From Candidatus Nanopelagicales bacterium (lineage in GTDB: Bacteria > Actinomycetota > Actinomycetes > S36-B12), in assembly GCA_012103605.1 (NCBI GenBank), contig WLWL01000004.1, positions 1 to 63,832 on the forward strand: DNA of 63,832 nucleotides. Reading direction: 5' to 3'. How positions within the stretch are numbered: position 1 is the first letter of the stretch; each line of letters begins with the position of its first letter. Made by a program: the position numbers and the translations under genes. This document shows positions 8,574-16,811 of this stretch, one piece after another. The notes under the pieces were generated by a model. The model saw nothing but the letters and a program-made list of their open reading frames with translations, ran no database searches and was not told where the DNA came from.

Positions 8574-10550
8574 GTGGATGTGAGGCGTTTCCTGCGAGGA
8601 CCGATCTTCTGGATCGCGATGGCTGTCATCGCGGTTCTGGTCGGTTCGAGCCTGATCTCCGGCATCGGTGCCCCCGACGAGGTGGACACCGGCGAAGCCA
8701 TTTCCGACATCACATCCGGAAATGTCGATACCGCCACTTTGATCGACCGTGATCAAGTTCTGGAATTAACCCTCAGGAACGGTGATGAAGTGCGGTCGCA
8801 CTTCATCACTGGCCAGGGTGTGGAATTACAGAACCTTCTGCAGGAGAAGACCGACGCCGGCCAACTTCCCGGCGGCTACAACGTCGTGGTCCCGAGCGAG
8901 AACCTGCTGGTCACCTTGTTCATCTCCCTCCTGCCATTTGCTCTGCTCATCTTGTTGATGGTCTTCATCTTCAGCCAGATGCAAGGCGGCGGCGGCCGCC
9001 TTATGAACTTCGGCAAGTCGAAGGCCAAGGCGATCACGAAAGACATGCCCCAGACCACGTTCGAAGACGTCGCCGGTGCCAGTGAGGCGGTCGAAGAGCT
9101 TGTCGAGATCAAGGACTTCCTTGCCGACGCTGAGCGGTTCCAGAAGGTGGGAGCGAAGATCCCGAAGGGTGTGTTGTTATACGGACCTCCAGGTACGGGC
9201 AAGACCCTCCTCGCGCGTGCGGTTGCAGGCGAAGCGGGCGCCCCGTTCTATTCGATTTCCGGATCGGACTTCGTGGAAATGTTTGTCGGTGTTGGTGCGA
9301 GCCGTGTCCGAGACCTCTTCGAGCAAGCAAAGGCCAATGCGCCGGCGATCATCTTCATCGATGAGATCGACGCGGTCGGCCGGCATCGTGGCGCCGGCCT
9401 CGGCGGAGGTCACGACGAGCGTGAACAGACTCTGAACCAGATGCTCGTTGAGATGGACGGGTTCGACGTGACCGGTGGTGTCATCCTCATTGCGGCCACG
9501 AACCGACCGGACATCCTCGATCCCGCCCTGCTTCGACCCGGTCGCTTCGACCGACAGATCGCCGTGGAGCGCCCCGACCTCAACGGTCGATACGAGATCC
9601 TGAAAGTGCACGCCAAAGGCAAGCCGATCACCGACGACATCGATCTGATGGCGGTGGCACGTCGCACTCCCGGTTTCACGGGCGCGGACCTTGCCAACGT
9701 CTTGAACGAAGCAGCGCTCCTCACCGCGCGATCGGACAAGACATTCATCGATGACGAAGCTCTCGACGAGGCGATCGATCGGGTAATCGCCGGACCGCAG
9801 AAGCGCACGCGAGTGATGGACGAACATGAGAAGACCATCACGGCATATCACGAGGCAGGACATGCACTTGTTGCAGCCGCCTTACCGGGCAATGATCCCG
9901 TGCACAAGATCACGATCATGCCGAGAGGGAGAGCACTCGGTTACACGATGGTTCTGCCAGATCAAGACAAATACTCCACCACCCGAAGCGAGATGCTTAA
10001 TCAACTCGCATACATGCTCGGGGGTCGTGCCGCCGAGGAGTTAATCTTTCACGATCCGACAACGGGTGCGGCCAACGACATCGAGAAAGCGACGTCTGTC
10101 GCTCGATCCATGGTGACGCAATTCGGTATGACGGAGCGCCTCGGTGCCATCAAGTATGGCCAGGAGCAAAGCGAGGTCTTCCTCGGTAGAGACATGGGCC
10201 ACACGCGGGATTACTCAGAAGAAGTCGCCGCCGCCATCGACGAAGAAGTCCGCGGTTTCATCGAAGCCGCTCACCAGGAGGCCTACGACGTCCTTGTCAA
10301 TAATCGAGAGATCCTCGACGCCATGGTCCTCGCTCTGCTCGAGCGCGAGACCTTGGATAAGGCCGAAATCGAAGAGATCTTTGCCGAACTGAAACTCCAG
10401 TCGCCGCGTCCTGCCTGGACCGGCTCGGCTCGCCGGGCACCGGACACGCGGGGTCCCATTCCTTTTCCGCCAGCATCATCGAACGGGCACAGTTCGGCTC
10501 CGGCTATCGAGCCGGCCTTGAACGAGTCCCGAGACCCCGACGCTCAGTAG
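8574..10550 (+). CDS. ftsH: ATP-dependent zinc metalloprotease FtsH
   Basis: FtsH is a membrane-anchored AAA+ protease degrading misfolded membrane proteins and regulatory substrates. Two membrane segments lie at about 9-31 and 111-134, bracketing a small extracytoplasmic domain. The AAA core has Walker A GPPGTGKT (204-211) and Walker B IIFIDEID (259-266), followed by the protease motif HEAGH (426-430). The last 45 residues are Pro/Ser-rich and likely disordered. At 658 residues it has usual length. GTG 8580 is an alternative start. Confidence 0.96.
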   Translation: MDVRRFLRGPIFWIAMAVIAVLVGSSLISGIGAPDEVDTGEAISDITSGNVDTATLIDRDQVLELTLRNGDEVRSHFITGQGVELQNLLQEKTDAGQLPGGYNVVVPSENLLVTLFISLLPFALLILLMVFIFSQMQGGGGRLMNFGKSKAKAITKDMPQTTFEDVAGASEAVEELVEIKDFLADAERFQKVGAKIPKGVLLYGPPGTGKTLLARAVAGEAGAPFYSISGSDFVEMFVGVGASRVRDLFEQAKANAPAIIFIDEIDAVGRHRGAGLGGGHDEREQTLNQMLVEMDGFDVTGGVILIAATNRPDILDPALLRPGRFDRQIAVERPDLNGRYEILKVHAKGKPITDDIDLMAVARRTPGFTGADLANVLNEAALLTARSDKTFIDDEALDEAIDRVIAGPQKRTRVMDEHEKTITAYHEAGHALVAAALPGNDPVHKITIMPRGRALGYTMVLPDQDKYSTTRSEMLNQLAYMLGGRAAEELIFHDPTTGAANDIEKATSVARSMVTQFGMTERLGAIKYGQEQSEVFLGRDMGHTRDYSEEVAAAIDEEVRGFIEAAHQEAYDVLVNNREILDAMVLALLERETLDKAEIEEIFAELKLQSPRPAWTGSARRAPDTRGPIPFPPASSNGHSSAPAIEPALNESRDPDAQ

Positions 10551-10558
10551 ATTGACGC

Positions 10559-11167
10559 ATGGCCATCGATCCAGTGGGCACCGACTCAGGTATCGCGGCA
10601 GGGGAGTACGACGCTGACGCCGTCGCCGCCGCGATCCGTCAACTGCTGATCGCCATAGGAGAAGACCCCGACCGCGATGGGCTGCGCGAGACCCCGGAGC
10701 GTGTGGCACGAAGTTACGCAGAGATGTTCGGTGGGTTGCGACAAGATCCCAAAGACGTCTTGACGACGGTGTTCGATGTGGGGCACGAGGAACTCGTGAT
10801 CGTCAAAGACATCCAGCTCTACAGCACCTGCGAACACCATTTGCTGCCGTTTTACGGAGTCGCCCACGTCGGCTACATCCCCAATGCGTCCGGTCAGATC
10901 ACCGGGCTGTCGAAACTAGCGCGCCTTGTCGATGTTTTTGCACGCCGCCCTCAGGTGCAAGAGCGTCTCACCACCCAGATTGCTGATGCGATCGTACGGA
11001 TCCTTCAGCCGCGAGGTGCGATCGTCGTTGTCGAAGCCGAGCACACGTGCATGTCCGTTCGCGGAGTACGCAAAGCTGGATCGATGACGGTCACGAGTGC
11101 CATGCGAGGCACCCTGTTGAACGCGGCGACGCGCGCCGAGGCGATGGCGCTCATCAAGGCTCGGTAG
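10559..11167 (+). CDS. folE: GTP cyclohydrolase I
   Basis: FolE opens the folate pathway by converting GTP to 7,8-dihydroneopterin triphosphate. CEHHLLPF (91-98) and [10 protein letters not shown] (161-170) supply the zinc-binding Cys and His and the catalytic His. The 202 residues match the family. It lies 8 nt after ftsH; a TAGATT formed partly by the ftsH stop ends 5 nt before the ATG, so an internal promoter is conceivable. It heads the folE-folP-folB-folK run. Confidence 0.95.
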   Translation: MAIDPVGTDSGIAAGEYDADAVAAAIRQLLIAIGEDPDRDGLRETPERVARSYAEMFGGLRQDPKDVLTTVFDVGHEELVIVKDIQLYSTCEHHLLPFYGVAHVGYIPNASGQITGLSKLARLVDVFARRPQVQERLTTQIADAIVRILQPRGAIVVVEAEHTCMSVRGVRKAGSMTVTSAMRGTLLNAATRAEAMALIKAR

Positions 11168-11169
11168 TT

Positions 11170-12015
11170 GTGTCGGCGTTGCCGGTATCCAGGCTGGATC
11201 CTCGAATGCCGGTGGTGTGGGGCGTTGTCAATGTCACGCCCGACTCCTTCTCCGATGGGGGCCGCTTCTCGACGACGGACCTGGCGATCCGGCACGGACT
11301 ATCCCTCGTTGACGAGGGCGCCGATGTTGTCGATGTGGGAGGGGAATCCACGCGCCCGGGAGCTACACGTGTGTCGATCGAGACCGAGATGAACCGCGTC
11401 CTGCCGGTCGTCGTCGGCCTTGTCGAGGCCGGCGTGACCGTCAGTGTCGACACGATGCGTGCCGACGTGGCGCGCGAAGCGGTCAATTGTGGAGCCAGCA
11501 TTGTTAACGATGTCAGTGGCGGTAGGTCGGATCCGAAGATGCATGCCGTTGTCGCAAACCTTGCCGTTCCCTATGTGCTCATGCACTGGCGTGGTCACTC
11601 GGTCGATATGAGCAACAAGGCCGTGTATCGCGACACTGTGCGCGAGGTGCGTCGCGAGATCGAGGAGCAGATCGCTATAGCAACCGCCCAGGGGGTGGAT
11701 CCGACGTTGATCATCGTCGACCCGGGAATCGGTTTCGCGAAAGAGGCAGAGCACAACTGGGAGTTGCTGCGGTCAGTGGATGCCCTTGCCGGTGGCCAAG
11801 TGCCGATCTTGGTGGGCGCGTCTCGTAAGAGATTCCTCGGATCGCTGTTGGCGCATAAGGACGGGGTCCCGCGAGAAGTGGATGCGCGGGATACCGCCAC
11901 GGCAGCCCTGAGTGCACTGTTGGCGTTCAAGGGAATATGGGGGCTGCGTGTTCATGACGTTCGTGCCACCGTGGATGCTGTCTTGGTAGCTCGGGCACTC
12001 AGGTTCGAGGATTAG
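11170..12015 (+). CDS. folP: Dihydropteroate synthase
   Basis: FolP joins p-aminobenzoate to the pterin and is the sulfonamide target. Signatures are NVTPDSFSDGG near residue 20, ESTRPGA, SVDTMRADVA, NDVSGG, VDPGIGFAK and GASRKRFLG. GTG 11170, 3 nt after folE, gives 281 residues. An in-frame opening back to 11047 runs through folE and is rejected; ATG 11206 is an alternative that would still keep the core. Confidence 0.93.
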   Translation: MSALPVSRLDPRMPVVWGVVNVTPDSFSDGGRFSTTDLAIRHGLSLVDEGADVVDVGGESTRPGATRVSIETEMNRVLPVVVGLVEAGVTVSVDTMRADVAREAVNCGASIVNDVSGGRSDPKMHAVVANLAVPYVLMHWRGHSVDMSNKAVYRDTVREVRREIEEQIAIATAQGVDPTLIIVDPGIGFAKEAEHNWELLRSVDALAGGQVPILVGASRKRFLGSLLAHKDGVPREVDARDTATAALSALLAFKGIWGLRVHDVRATVDAVLVARALRFED

Positions 12016-12033
12016 GAATCGGTAGGTGAAACA

Positions 12034-12396
12034 GTGACGGGTGTCGATCGCATCGAGATCTACGGCATCAGCGGTCGCGGGTATCACGGAGTACTCGCGT
12101 CCGAGCGCGTCGCAGGTCAAGATTTCAGCGCCGACCTGATTCTGGGTGTCGATCGTGCGGGTAGCAAGGACAGCCTCGCGGACACGGTCGATTACTCGGT
12201 TGTCGCTGAGCGAGCCCACGCGGTCCTCACCGGAGAGCCCGTCGACCTCATAGAAACGGTGGCCGAGCGAATCGTCGATGCGTGCCGAGACCTTCCCGGC
12301 ATTTCCTTCATGGAGGTGGCGGTGCACAAGCCGGAAGCCCCGATAGCCGTCCCGTTTCGTGACGTCGTTGTTCGGATCCGCCGAGAGTTTCGCTGA
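12034..12396 (+). CDS. folB: Dihydroneopterin aldolase
   Basis: FolB cleaves dihydroneopterin to 6-hydroxymethyl-dihydropterin. The 120-residue protein has the family pattern RGYHGVLASERVAGQDF near the N-terminus, DYSVVAE, LIETVAERI and the catalytic-lysine region VHKPEAPI near 103. The GTG start follows a GGTAGG ribosome site. It is 5 nt upstream of folK, which catalyses the next step. Confidence 0.92.
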   Translation: MTGVDRIEIYGISGRGYHGVLASERVAGQDFSADLILGVDRAGSKDSLADTVDYSVVAERAHAVLTGEPVDLIETVAERIVDACRDLPGISFMEVAVHKPEAPIAVPFRDVVVRIRREFR

Positions 12397-12401
12397 CGTC
12401 G

Positions 12402-12941
12402 ATGCGCTACGTGATCGGGATCGGCTCGAACATGGGGGACTCCGTGTCCATTGTTCGGCGCGCCATAGACGAGATCAAGGCGACGTTCGACGTCGATGTC
12501 GACGAGCGCTCGTCGCTGTATCGAACACGACCGGTGGGAGGACCGGAACAAGACGACTACATCAACGCCGTCGTCGTCATGCACTGTGACCGCGATCCGG
12601 ACCGTGTGCTGGCGGGCTTGCAGGAAATCGAGCACGAGTTCGGACGGGTCCGGGATGTTCGGTGGGGCCCGCGAACCCTTGACCTCGACATCATCACCGT
12701 CGACGACATGATCTCGGTCGATCCTGATCTCACTCTTCCGCACCCACGAGCGCACGAACGGGCGTTCGTGCTGGTGCCGTGGCACGAGATCGACCCGGAG
12801 GCAACCCTTCCCCAGCACGGTCCCATTGAGTATCTAATCGATCGCCTCACGCACGATGCCAAGGACGGCTCACGGATTCCGTCGGCCTCGTCGGTCGTCG
12901 TGGTGGCAGCAGGCGACCAGGCGCCGGGGACATCAGCATGA
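12402..12941 (+). CDS. folK: 6-hydroxymethyl-dihydropterin pyrophosphokinase
   Basis: FolK pyrophosphorylates hydroxymethyl-dihydropterin before FolP acts. It shows GIGSNMGD at the N-terminus, YRTRPVGGPEQDDYIN, RWGPRTLDLDI with the two Mg-binding Asp, and LPHPRAHERAFVLVPW. At 179 residues it carries a short C-terminal extension beyond the usual ~160. Its TGA overlaps the ATG of the DUF3180 gene. Confidence 0.94.
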   Translation: MRYVIGIGSNMGDSVSIVRRAIDEIKATFDVDVDERSSLYRTRPVGGPEQDDYINAVVVMHCDRDPDRVLAGLQEIEHEFGRVRDVRWGPRTLDLDIITVDDMISVDPDLTLPHPRAHERAFVLVPWHEIDPEATLPQHGPIEYLIDRLTHDAKDGSRIPSASSVVVVAAGDQAPGTSA

Positions 12942-13420
12942 AGCCGACCTCGGCACGTCTGCTTCTGGCGGTGACCATCTGCGGTGCGGTCGGAGGGTGG
13001 TCCCTCGTCGTCGTTGTCGAGGGGTTGAGTGGCCGCGCTCTCGCGGTTCCTGTCCTCGCCGGCTCGGCTCTGTGGCTGTTGGCCATCGCCTTTGTTATCT
13101 GGGGGGCCGTGCTTCGTCCGCGACTGGAAGCGCGAATTGACCCCACGACCCGTCCGGGGATCGATCCTCTTCCTGGACTGGTGGCGGCCCGGGTAGCAGC
13201 GATGGCTATGGCGGCGTGCCGGGTATGTGCGGCCGTCGCCGGCGTCTACTCCGGGATCGCGATTGCGACGGTGGCCGGAGGTCTCGCGACACCGGCGGCA
13301 TCACAAGCATTCTGGGCCTCCGTTTTGGCCGCCAGTGGTTCCGGCGTTGTTAGCGCCGCATCGTTGCGACTCGAGAGATCCTGCCTACTCCCGTCGGGTG
13401 CCGACAACGACGATGAGTGA
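12938..13420 (+). CDS. DUF3180 membrane protein
   Basis: The 160-residue protein has four likely membrane helices (about 8-27, 38-58, 84-105 and 117-136) and a short acidic C-terminus. It belongs to an actinobacterial family nearly always placed just after folK (M. tuberculosis Rv3605c, from memory). The ATG overlaps the folK stop. No function is known; coupling to folK suggests a role in the cofactor pathway, but this is inference from position only. Confidence 0.8.
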   Translation: MKPTSARLLLAVTICGAVGGWSLVVVVEGLSGRALAVPVLAGSALWLLAIAFVIWGAVLRPRLEARIDPTTRPGIDPLPGLVAARVAAMAMAACRVCAAVAGVYSGIAIATVAGGLATPAASQAFWASVLAASGSGVVSAASLRLERSCLLPSGADNDDE

Positions 13421-13422
13421 CC

Positions 13423-13428
13423 TACAGT
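13423..13428 (+). promoter_or_regulatory. -10 element for the 13436 gene (leaderless type)
   Basis: TACAGT ends 7 nt before the ATG at 13436, so this small gene probably has its own transcript although the DUF3180 gene ends only 15 bp upstream. Confidence 0.45.
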
Positions 13429-13435
13429 CCTCCCT

Positions 13436-13735
13436 ATGAGCGAGACCTCCGACGTGCCTTTGGAAGATCTGCCGTTCGACGAGCTTCGGCATCAGGCGTT
13501 CAGCATCGCCGAGCATCGGATGGATATCGGCTTCTTCACAGACCTTTTCGGGCACATGCCGGGGATGGTCGCGATCGAAGGAGAGCAGGGAGATCTCGGA
13601 GCCATCGGCGGCACCTTCATCGAGACCGTGCGGGCCGTGCGGGAGATGTTCGGATCCGGTGATCTCGACCCCGATACCGAGGCTCTACTGCGCGCTCGCT
13701 TCGCTACCTACATCCGCGAACACCAAGCCGGATAG
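13436..13735 (+). CDS. Small conserved actinobacterial protein, function unknown
   Basis: The 99-residue acidic protein has no signal peptide or membrane helix and begins SETSDVPLEDLPFDELRHQAF, with a predicted mostly helical body. I recognise the pattern LPFDELRxxAF from unannotated actinobacterial proteins near folK, but no function. It lies tail-to-tail with the NuoD-like gene, with only 3 bp between the two stop codons. The start is backed by the -10 hexamer 7 nt upstream. Confidence 0.7.
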   Translation: MSETSDVPLEDLPFDELRHQAFSIAEHRMDIGFFTDLFGHMPGMVAIEGEQGDLGAIGGTFIETVRAVREMFGSGDLDPDTEALLRARFATYIREHQAG

Positions 13736-13738
13736 GTC

Positions 13739-14878
13739 TCATCGGTCCGCGTCACCGGTGACGAAGAAGAACGAGGCGACCGCTGCGGAGAGCGACGTAA
13801 CTGGCACTCCCTCGAGTGCGAACTGCATGGCCTGCAGGTGGGCGAAGCTGGGGGTGCGCGCCTTCAAGCGAACCGGATAGACATCCCCATCGCTGACAAG
13901 AAGCCACCCGGCGATTCCCAAAGGATTCTGGGTCCACACGTGCACGACACTCTCGGGGCTGCGCAAAGTCTTGGGCAGTGACACGGAGAACGGATCATCG
14001 GCAACGTCGTGAAGCTTCGTCACGCAATCACCGATGACCGTGGCGCTGAGCCGAACGGATTCGACGAGGGATTGGTAGCGCGCGTGAGTGTCCCCGCGCG
14101 TGAGGACAGGTGTGCTCCAGTCGACATCGATCTCGTTGTAGGCGAGGTACGGGTCGTCTCGTCGGATGTCCCAATCCACTCCGCTTGCCTGACCGACAGG
14201 TCCAGAGCACGCGAACGTTCGCGCGGTGTGGTGGTCGAGTCGTGCCAATCCGCGCAAGTCCGTGCACTCGTCGATGTATTCCATCCACGAGGTGGCGTGT
14301 TGCTGGGCAAGCGAAACGAGCTCGATGATCTGAATCAGGGAGGACTCTGGGAGTGCGTGTTCGAGCCCTCCGATCCGGTTGATCATGGGATGGACGCGTC
14401 CGCCGGTTGCTCGTTCTTGCCAATCGACCCACGCCTCACGAAGGGCCAGAGCACCCGGCGCCCCACGGGCTCCGAGGAGCAGGGCACTCGCGCCGATGCG
14501 ACCTGCCTCGGCAAGAAGCATGCGCGACCACGTGGCTCTTGCCGGCGGAACGATCCCGGTGGCCTTCTCGACGGCGAGTGCCACGCCGAGCTCTGAGGAC
14601 ACACCGGACAACCAATCGTGTCGGTTCGCCAACATCATGATCTGTCGAAAATCGCGCGCTTCGAAGAGCTTCTCCGCGCTGCGATGCATGAGTCCTGGCC
14701 GAACCTCGGCGCCAGTGATTATTCCCGATGCGTCTATGTCGAGATCGATTTCCAGGCCGCCGTGGTTCCCCGGGTGATAGTCACCGAGGTCCAGAGCTAA
14801 CCGATCCTCGTCGGGTGAGCCGAGATAGCGGGCCATTCCGATGGCGGCCGTGACGTGGAGTGAATCGCTGTCCGTCAC
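13739..14878 (-). CDS. Orphan NuoD paralogue (NADH-quinone oxidoreductase subunit D-like)
   Basis: The 379-residue protein is a divergent homologue of complex I subunit D, far from the nuo operon at 58172-63832, which has its own nuoD. Shared landmarks are DYHPGNHGG (33-41, both His kept), GLMHRSAEKL (62-71), LAVEKATG, RMLLAEAGRI, SGPVGQASG and PSFAHLQAM near the C-terminus. The quinone-binding Tyr of NuoD (Tyr111 in the canonical copy here) is Trp89. There are no hydrogenase-type CxxC motifs. GTG 14878 overlaps the stop of the methyltransferase upstream (GTGA), so the two are co-translated. A physiological role is unknown. Confidence 0.85.
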   Translation of the reverse strand: MTDSDSLHVTAAIGMARYLGSPDEDRLALDLGDYHPGNHGGLEIDLDIDASGIITGAEVRPGLMHRSAEKLFEARDFRQIMMLANRHDWLSGVSSELGVALAVEKATGIVPPARATWSRMLLAEAGRIGASALLLGARGAPGALALREAWVDWQERATGGRVHPMINRIGGLEHALPESSLIQIIELVSLAQQHATSWMEYIDECTDLRGLARLDHHTARTFACSGPVGQASGVDWDIRRDDPYLAYNEIDVDWSTPVLTRGDTHARYQSLVESVRLSATVIGDCVTKLHDVADDPFSVSLPKTLRSPESVVHVWTQNPLGIAGWLLVSDGDVYPVRLKARTPSFAHLQAMQFALEGVPVTSLSAAVASFFFVTGDADR

Positions 14879-15891
14879 CCGACCATCGTTTCACTCAGTG
14901 CCGGGGTGGCAGGTGTGGGCGTGCACGGCTCAATCAACCAATCGAACGATCCAAGATCGGGGGGCCACGATGCCAGTGAACGTGAGCCCACTGCAGAGGT
15001 GCTCATCATGTCGAATTGAGAGCGCACCGTGGCGTGCGAAGAAGCGCAGGAATCGAGAGCCACGTGGGACGTGATGTTGACCGAGCCGTCGGGTCGCGGG
15101 CGACAGGGGGCTCCGTCGACGAAACCCTTGACCGTTCCGCCGTCCCACAATCCCGAGCGCCGATCATCGAGTCGATGGGCGTAGTCAATGGCGATTGCGT
15201 GGCCGCTGCCGAGTATCCGGGTAAGGCGGCGCCACAGGAGATCACGTGGGAGGCCGACCTCACGACGTGCCAGCGGTTTCGTCGCCGGCCACCAGCGGTC
15301 CAGCCATGCACGTGCCTCGCCCGGCGATATCCCACCCAGGAGGGCTTCGGCGGCGGGGTCCGCGAGGTCTGGGCCCAGTACCTCGGCTCCGGTGGCGGCC
15401 TCGACCTGAACGATGCGTGGCCGGAGGTCATCATCGAGTTCGATCACCGGGCACGCCACGTCATCGAGAAACTCGTGCGCAATCACCAGACCTGTGATGC
15501 GCCCATCCATTCCAGTGATGTCCTCGACGTCGCGGGTCACGTGCACCTGGCGCCACTGAATGGTGGAGGGCAGGTCGTCGGGTCGTGGCCGCACATCCAC
15601 CCCGATGAGGGTGACCTCGTCGTCGACGAGTGCCGCGAGTTGGGTGAGAAGGGCTCCTGAGCCACTGCCGATGTCGACAATGCATCGAGGCAGCGAACTG
15701 TCGGTGGCTGGGCGCGGCTGCCCGTGTGCCGGTGCAAGAAGCGCGGCGATTCGGCGAGCGGTCGCCGTACCTGCGTCGATGGATGTGCGGAAATGCTGCT
15801 CGGGCGCATGGTGTGTGTAGAAGGTGTGATTGGCGTCGTCCCATGCATCGACCCACGCGCGAAGGGGAAGCGTCGCCGGGGCATGGGACAT
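14875..15891 (-). CDS. SAM-dependent methyltransferase, MidA/NDUFAF7-like
   Basis: The 338-residue protein carries a class I SAM-binding motif VDIGSGSG (72-79), an acidic strand end GVDVRP (97-102) and HEFLDDV (139-145), corresponding to the NEFFD element of the MidA/NDUFAF7 family (Methyltransf_28). The N-terminal FYTHHAPEQHFRTS also fits that family. In mitochondria NDUFAF7 dimethylates an Arg of the NuoD homologue NDUFS2. Here the gene overlaps an orphan NuoD paralogue, making that protein the likely partner (inference). The family assignment is from recalled motifs. Confidence 0.72.
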   Translation of the reverse strand: MSHAPATLPLRAWVDAWDDANHTFYTHHAPEQHFRTSIDAGTATARRIAALLAPAHGQPRPATDSSLPRCIVDIGSGSGALLTQLAALVDDEVTLIGVDVRPRPDDLPSTIQWRQVHVTRDVEDITGMDGRITGLVIAHEFLDDVACPVIELDDDLRPRIVQVEAATGAEVLGPDLADPAAEALLGGISPGEARAWLDRWWPATKPLARREVGLPRDLLWRRLTRILGSGHAIAIDYAHRLDDRRSGLWDGGTVKGFVDGAPCRPRPDGSVNITSHVALDSCASSHATVRSQFDMMSTSAVGSRSLASWPPDLGSFDWLIEPCTPTPATPALSETMVG

Positions 15892-15897
15892 GTCGGC

Positions 15898-15903
15898 ACG
15901 CTA
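15898..15903 (-). promoter_or_regulatory. -10 element for the MidA-like gene (leaderless type)
   Basis: On the minus strand TAGCGT ends 6 nt before the ATG at 15891. It lies within a 35-bp spacer that also holds the -10 of the divergent gene. Confidence 0.45.
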
Positions 15904-15912
15904 GTACCCCCC

Positions 15913-15918
15913 TAGGCT
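15913..15918 (+). promoter_or_regulatory. -10 element for the DUF2520-panC operon (leaderless type)
   Basis: TAGGCT ends 8 nt before the GTG at 15927. The two divergent hexamers in this spacer are 9 bp apart, so polymerase binding in one direction should block the other. Confidence 0.45.
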
Positions 15919-15926
15919 TTAGTGCT

Positions 15927-16811
15927 GTGAGCGACGCAGCGCCGTCTCGTTTGCGGATGGCCATCGTGGGCTCCGGTCGCGTCGGGGCGGTCCTCGGTGC
16001 CGCCTGGCATCGGGCCGGACACCGCATTGTGGGAGCGACAGCTCGATCGGAGACTTCGCGACTTCGCGCTGACGCGCTGTTGCCGGGTGTGAGGATTGCG
16101 GACCCGTCTTCGGTGGCTGCCGATGCTGATCTCGTCCTGGTCGCCGTCCCTGATCCCGATCTGCCGGGTGTGGTGGAGGAACTCGTGGAATCCGGTTCGG
16201 TGGGTTCGGGGCAATTCGTTGTGCATCCCGCCGGCCGCTACGGCCTTCGAGTTCTCCAGCGCGCTACCGACGTGGGGGCGATCCCGCTCGCTATCCACCC
16301 GGCTCTTCCGTTGACGGGAACCACGATGGATCTCGAGCGACTCTCGGGAGCGGCTTTCGGGGTGACGGCGCCGGAGGGAATGCGCACGGTAGCCGAGGCG
16401 CTGGTCGTCGAACTCGGTGCCGAACCGGTGTGGGTTCCGGAAGAGGCGCGTGGTCGGTACCACGCAGCGTTGGCCTTCGCGGCGAACTACTCGATGACCC
16501 TCGTGAACAGTTCCCTCGCGCTACTGCGTGATGCGCATACGGAATCTCCCGAGAGACTCATCGGTCCGCTCGTGCGCGCGAGTGTTGAGACAGCACTCGA
16601 GCGGGGTGAGGGCGGTCAGACTGGTCCGATCTCTCGGGCCGATGACGCGACGGTGACAGAGCACCTGGCATTGCTGAGCCAGCAAGCACCGTTGGTGGCA
16701 CAGGCCTACCGCGCACTCGGTCTGCTGACGGTGGATCGATTGCTCGATGCGGGAGTTCTCGACACTGAGCAGGCATCTCGAGTACTGCGATCTCTCGAGG
16801 AAACACCATGA
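15927..16811 (+). CDS. Rossmann-like DUF2520 protein, possible ketopantoate reductase
   Basis: The 294-residue protein has an N-terminal dinucleotide fold (AIVGSGRVG at about 13-21) and a helical C-terminal DUF2520 domain with HPALPLTG and the AANYSMTLVNSSLALL segment, resembling 6-phosphogluconate-dehydrogenase-type reductases. Its stop overlaps panC (ATGA). No panE is present here, and DUF2520 genes often sit with pan genes, so NAD(P)H-dependent ketopantoate reduction (PanG-like) is a reasonable inference, not proven. The frame is open to 15726, but GTG 15927 has the -10 hexamer and no overlap with the divergent gene. Confidence 0.75.
   Translation: MSDAAPSRLRMAIVGSGRVGAVLGAAWHRAGHRIVGATARSETSRLRADALLPGVRIADPSSVAADADLVLVAVPDPDLPGVVEELVESGSVGSGQFVVHPAGRYGLRVLQRATDVGAIPLAIHPALPLTGTTMDLERLSGAAFGVTAPEGMRTVAEALVVELGAEPVWVPEEARGRYHAALAFAANYSMTLVNSSLALLRDAHTESPERLIGPLVRASVETALERGEGGQTGPISRADDATVTEHLALLSQQAPLVAQAYRALGLLTVDRLLDAGVLDTEQASRVLRSLEETP

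Noticed and set aside
13739-14878. NuoD2 as a displaced canonical nuoD
   Set aside because: A full nuoD is in the nuo operon, and NuoD2 has lost the quinone Tyr and is much diverged.
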